From: Candidatus Fermentibacterales bacterium | Lineage (GTDB): Bacteria; Fermentibacterota; Fermentibacteria; Fermentibacterales; JAFGKQ01 | Direction: 5' to 3' | DNA: 9,327 bases | Assembly (NCBI GenBank): GCA_016928495.1 | Contig: JAFGKQ010000112.1 | Coordinates: 1 to 9,327, forward strand | Part shown: positions 7,040-9,327 of the stretch, in pieces | Layout: each line of letters opens with the position of its first letter | Position numbering within the stretch: the stretch's first letter is position 1 | Notes under the pieces: generated by a model | What the model was told of the DNA's origin: nothing | What the model saw: the letters and a program-made list of their open reading frames with translations, nothing else | Databases searched by the model: none | Position numbers and translations under genes: made by a program

Positions 7040-7702
7040 TCAGGTGAGGTCGTTCGTTGCTCTCGGCGGGTCGGGTATGAAGGTCATCGTTGGTGCATTC
7101 CTTACCGTGATCCTGTGGCAGAAACGCATCAGTAGTCGCAGCACGAGTCCCCCTGTTGGTCGTTGAGCGGGTGGCATCACATCCGTCACGATCACCGACT
7201 CCGTGGCAATGCGGCCGGCTCGCTGGAGCGCCAGAAACGGGTCTCGCAGGTGGAGCAGAATGGAGCCGAAGAGGGCTACATCCACTTCCCCGATCTCATC
7301 CACCGGCAGGTCGTACACCGACCCACGTACGAGCCTTGCCCTGGACCCGAAGCTTGCATGGGCCAGCTCCCACCCCCTGCGGATACGCTCGATGTGGGCC
7401 TTCATCGCCGCACGTCGGTCAGGGTTGGCAGCCCCGCCATAGGGGATGAAATCCCAGTCCTGTTCTGGTGAGAGATCGAAAGCGACAACCGACGCGCCCA
7501 TTCTCTCCATCTGGAAGCAAAGGAACCCGCTCGAAGTGCCCACATCCAGGACGCGCTTGCCGGCAAGATCCACATTCCCCAAGTAGTCGACCACCCCGCG
7601 CCTGAGGTCCCACTGGCCCTCCACTTCCCCGTGTCCGGGGAGATCCATGGAGTGGTAGAACTCGCAGCTCTCTAGCTGCAGAGACCCGGAACTATCCTGC
7701 AC
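7040..7702 (-). CDS. Class I SAM-dependent methyltransferase, interrupted by an in-frame TGA at codon 221
   Basis: GTG at 7702 is chosen because GAGGGAG (7711-7717) lies 8 bases upstream; a TTG at 7735 is possible but has no binding site. The 220 residues before the TGA carry YHSMDLPG (16-23), GQWDLR (29-34), the SAM-binding motif VLDVGTSSG (51-59), the strand-2 acid Asp76 in VVAFD, and DVALFGSILLHLRDP (141-155). It resembles the methyltransferase class related to tRNA cmo5U-type enzymes and glycan or lipid methylases; the substrate is unknown. Compared with the family, the protein lacks its last strand block at the TGA, where the coded context is T-stop-W-Y and family logic suggests T-W-W-Y, so one G-to-A change (TGG to TGA) explains it. 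TGA also closes three other genes here, so it normally means stop. Confidence 0.85.
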   Translation of the reverse strand: MQDSSGSLQLESCEFYHSMDLPGHGEVEGQWDLRRGVVDYLGNVDLAGKRVLDVGTSSGFLCFQMERMGASVVAFDLSPEQDWDFIPYGGAANPDRRAAMKAHIERIRRGWELAHASFGSRARLVRGSVYDLPVDEIGEVDVALFGSILLHLRDPFLALQRAGRIATESVIVTDVMPPAQRPTGGLVLRLLMRFCHRITVRNAPTMTFIPDPPRATNDLT

Positions 7703-7710
7703 GAGCGATA

Positions 7711-7717
7711 CTCCCTC
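7711..7717 (-). promoter_or_regulatory. Ribosome binding site favouring GTG start of the methyltransferase
   Basis: GAGGGAG on the minus strand with an 8-base gap to GTG at 7702. The alternative TTG at 7735 has an in-frame TGA three codons upstream and no purine-rich site. Confidence 0.6.
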
Positions 7718-7740
7718 AGCTGAAGAAACCCGCAAGCGAT

Positions 7741-7746
7741 ATCATA
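7741..7746 (-). promoter_or_regulatory. Candidate -10 element for the methyltransferase
   Basis: TATGAT on the minus strand matches TATAAT at 5 of 6 positions, 38 bases before the GTG. The best -35 candidate at 17-base spacing is TGCCTG, which is poor. A GTCGAAAC octamer lies four bases upstream of the -10. Confidence 0.3.
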
Positions 7747-7924
7747 GCCCGTTTCGACAACGTCAGGCACCGTAGGCATGCGATCGGCAGAATGAAGGGC
7801 CGGGGACGCACATGTCCTGGCTGGCCCACCGGCCATCCGGCGAATCGAGGGAGGCCCGGAACGCGTCCCAGGAAGCTCTAACGCGGTTCTGTCGATCACA
7901 CCCGCATGTTCAATCAGGAGCCGG

Positions 7925-7938
7925 TCCGTTACAACGGA
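7925..7938. promoter_or_regulatory. Operator-like palindrome
   Basis: TCCGTT-AC-AACGGA is a perfect 6-base inverted repeat with a 2-base spacer, about 220 bases upstream of the methyltransferase start. The form suits a dimeric regulator site, but I cannot tie it to a known family and saw only one copy in the window. Confidence 0.3.
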
Positions 7939-8066
7939 TACTGGCCAGCAAGAATCTGCCATGACGCGGGGATGGGGGGTGCGACCAGGCCGAAGCGGGC
8001 CTCGAGAAGTCAGATAGCGTCTGCGCTCAGCAAGCCCGGAGCATTGCCGTCCCTCTCATCCGCGAA

Positions 8067-8597
8067 TCAGTCTGCGGCGAACAGGGCTTTGATGGTACCG
8101 AAGGTGGCCTGGTCCAGCGAGAGATCCTCGTCGTACATGATCGAGACATCGTCGAGGTAGTTGTAGTCGGGATCGGGGCCTCCCCCCGAGTATCCCCAGA
8201 TCCTCACTGCCTCCAGGTTTCCAGCCGGGCGAAGCAGGTACGTGGCATCGTATTCGGACCAGTCCGGCCCCTGAGCGTGGATGATGTCGAAGTCGTAGTC
8301 GGACTGGCCGTAGTAGAACTCGATGCCGAAAAGGGCAACCTCGGGCTGCCTGTGCCAGAAGGTCACGGAGACGACCTTCGAGACGTCGACGGGCGTGAAG
8401 TCCTGCCTGATCCAGTAGTTGCCCTCAACGAAGGCGCAATATGCCCCCCAGTGGGGTTCCGTTGTGGATATGGTCCAGCTATTCGTTGTCCACGGAGAGA
8501 GAACTCCGGATTCGAAGTCCCCGTTCTCGAGCAGTTCGACCGGCACTGCCAGAGCAAGGCCGGTTGCTGTCAGGAGCAGCAGAAACGGACTTCTCAT
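8067..8597 (-). CDS. Small secreted jelly-roll (carbohydrate-binding-module-like) protein
   Basis: 176 residues from the ATG at 8597, chosen for AGGAGG (8603-8608) five bases upstream; the frame is open further upstream but that part is Arg/Gly-rich junk. A signal peptide with hydrophobic core FLLLLTATGLALA ends after Ala17. The mature part begins LLENGDFESG (22-31), the classic opening of CBM4/9-like galactose-binding-type beta-sandwiches. Alternating aromatic strands follow, then YNYLDDVSIM, the usual closing strand of this fold. No enzyme motif is present. It ends DQATFGTIKALFAAD, not with the VYDLSGR-type sorting domain of its neighbours, so it may be periplasmic or released another way. 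Fold call is from motif style; sugar binding is inference. It is divergent from the helix-turn-helix gene, with 169 bases between starts. Confidence 0.8.
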   Translation of the reverse strand: MRSPFLLLLTATGLALAVPVELLENGDFESGVLSPWTTNSWTISTTEPHWGAYCAFVEGNYWIRQDFTPVDVSKVVSVTFWHRQPEVALFGIEFYYGQSDYDFDIIHAQGPDWSEYDATYLLRPAGNLEAVRIWGYSGGGPDPDYNYLDDVSIMYDEDLSLDQATFGTIKALFAAD

Positions 8598-8602
8598 GAT
8601 TT

Positions 8603-8608
8603 CCTCCT
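8603..8608 (-). promoter_or_regulatory. Ribosome binding site deciding the jelly-roll protein start
   Basis: AGGAGG on the minus strand, five bases before the ATG at 8597, directly ahead of a good signal peptide. It excludes the longer open frame that reaches to 8738. Confidence 0.75.
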
Positions 8609-8766
8609 CTTGCAGGCATGACATACCACATCCACGCCGGGGGAATAGCCTGCCACCACCCCGGCGCGGCGATCGTATCTCGATAGAGCCGCTGGACTGC
8701 CTCCCACCATGGTAAGTCGGCGCTGACACGGGAGTCAAGGATTACAAGCAGACTGGGCGGTCAGCC

Positions 8767-9126
8767 GTGACATCGATCTGGTACGCCGACTTGATCTCTC
8801 AACGAACCCTGCCCGGCCCTCCGATCTGGTTGCCGACCATGCGGTTCAGGAAAGAAGCCCTCAACCGCCCTCCCAAGACCTACCGCAACCCGGTCATCTA
8901 TGCCCGTGAGCTCCACGACGAGATGGTCCGTGACGGCCTTTCAAGGAAGCAACTGGCTGAAAGACACAGTATCTCCCCCGACAGGATCACCCAGTGGCTC
9001 TGTCTCCTGAAGCTGCCGGAGGAGGTCCTGACCGAGATCGAGAGCCTGGGCGACAATTGGGACAGGCAGGTGGTAACCGAGAGGGAGCTGAGGGAGATCA
9101 GGAGATCTACAGCTTCACGAGCCTGA
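8767..9126 (+). CDS. Small ParB/Spo0J-like helix-turn-helix DNA-binding protein
   Basis: 119 residues if it starts at GTG 8767 (GGGCGG six bases upstream, weak); ATG at 8839 would give 95 residues and keeps the whole recognisable domain. The start is uncertain. Residues 44-90 read as helices ending in a helix-turn-helix: YARELHDEMVRDGLSRKQLA, then ERHSISPDRITQWLCLLKLP. The pattern (GLSRKQLAE, S.DRITQ.L.LLKLPEEV) matches the central HTH of ParB/Spo0J partition proteins and of short stand-alone HTH proteins found near recombinases. No ParB N-terminal nuclease-like domain is present. The tail has TERELREI, a motif I recall from the stand-alone group. No partner ParA or recombinase is in the window. 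It is the only plus-strand gene in the right half and its last 20 bases overlap the opposite gene's end. Role, probably DNA binding, is inferred. Confidence 0.7.
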   Translation: MTSIWYADLISQRTLPGPPIWLPTMRFRKEALNRPPKTYRNPVIYARELHDEMVRDGLSRKQLAERHSISPDRITQWLCLLKLPEEVLTEIESLGDNWDRQVVTERELREIRRSTASRA

Positions 9127-9327
9127 CGGTGGCAGACTGACCTCCTGCCTGCAGCCGGGCGAGGTAGACGCCTGCCGGCAGGCGACTGCCGTCCAGCCAG
9201 CAGCTCATGGGCCCCAGTGGGGCCTCTCCATCGAAGGGAGTCTCGATAAGGCGGCCGGAGAGGTCGTAGACACGAAGAGATACGGGTCCCGGACTGGCCA
9301 GCTCGAACACCATCGTAACAGAGCCCC
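9107..9327 (-). CDS. C-terminal sorting domain of a secreted protein, 5' part beyond the window
   Basis: Only the last 72 residues and the TAG (9107-9109) are visible; the frame runs off the right edge, so an ATG at 9313 is internal and not the start. The sequence is GSVTMVFELASPGPVSLRVY onward, with VYDLSGRLIE, FDGE and LPAGVYLARLQAG, ending SATVRLVKL. It is the same type IX secretion or FlgD-like domain as in the VCBS protein, sharing an identical 18-residue run (LDGSRLPAGVYLARLQAG). The domain marks cargo for export and surface attachment; what the cargo does cannot be seen. Confidence 0.85.
   Translation of the reverse strand, partial: GSVTMVFELASPGPVSLRVYDLSGRLIETPFDGEAPLGPMSCWLDGSRLPAGVYLARLQAGGQSATVRLVKL

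Larger units (their letters stand above)
7703..8066. other. Intergenic region between methyltransferase and secreted jelly-roll protein
   Basis: 364 bases without a supported gene. A 96-codon minus-strand frame (7672-7962) overlaps the methyltransferase start out of frame and has no recognisable motif or binding site, so I leave it out. Contents: the -10-like TATGAT, the GTTTCGAC octamer (7751-7758), a TGGCC-CACC-GGCCA inverted repeat (7822-7835) and the palindrome at 7925-7938. On the minus strand next to the jelly-roll gene's stop, a short stretch read as DGNAPGLLSADAI, a stop, then LLEARFGLV looks faintly protein-like. That could be a decayed gene end or chance. Confidence 0.5.

Noticed and set aside
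7040-7042. Genome-wide reassignment of TGA to tryptophan
   Set aside because: TGA is the plausible natural stop of three other genes in the window, and TGG codons are common in all genes, so one TGA does not support a changed code.
7672-7962. 96-codon minus-strand frame ahead of the methyltransferase
   Set aside because: No binding site or motif, overlaps the methyltransferase start out of frame, and contains the promoter-like TATGAT.
8598-8766. Promoter pair between the divergent jelly-roll and HTH genes
   Set aside because: Both promoters must lie here, but I found no hexamer pair with acceptable match and spacing on either strand.

Overview
The window is GC-rich bacterial DNA, densely coded, with most genes on the minus strand. 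Two genes end in nearly the same C-terminal domain, of the kind built around VYDLSGR and LPAGVYLARLQAG (type IX secretion sorting or FlgD-like). Such tails are typical of Bacteroidetes-like and other FCB-group bacteria. With the high GC content, this suggests an uncultured FCB-type lineage such as Fermentibacteria or Eisenbacteria. The phylum is inferred from protein style only; there is no rRNA or marker gene here.

Layout, left to right: (1) a large polytopic membrane protein, minus strand, 1-1482, whose C-terminus is off the left edge; (2) a 451-base spacer with GC-rich hairpins; (3) a complete malic enzyme, plus strand, 1934-3397, the only clear metabolic gene; (4) a membrane-anchored SGNH/GDSL hydrolase-like protein, minus strand, 3417-4802, meeting the malic enzyme tail to tail; (5) a secreted seven-repeat FG-GAP/VCBS protein with an ASPIC/UnbV domain and a sorting domain, minus strand, 4920-6704; (6) a SAM-dependent methyltransferase, minus strand, starting at 7702, whose frame is broken by one TGA at 7040-7042 and then stays open with family-like sequence to 6902; (7) a 364-base spacer; (8) a small secreted jelly-roll protein, minus strand, 8067-8597; (9) a small plus-strand ParB/Spo0J-like helix-turn-helix protein, 8767-9126; (10) the 3' end of a second sorting-domain protein, minus strand, 9107 to beyond the right edge, overlapping the helix-turn-helix gene tail to tail by 20 bases.

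The theme is the cell envelope and secretion: two proteins with the same sorting tail, one small exported binding-type protein, one membrane-anchored SGNH protein and one GT-C-like membrane protein. These may share an envelope function, but no tight operon is visible: same-strand gaps run from about 120 to 365 bases. I saw no CRISPR array, transposase, rRNA or convincing tRNA. The strongest oddity is the TGA in the methyltransferase. The next most interesting are the three-unit higher-order periodicity in the VCBS protein and the near-identical sorting tails.
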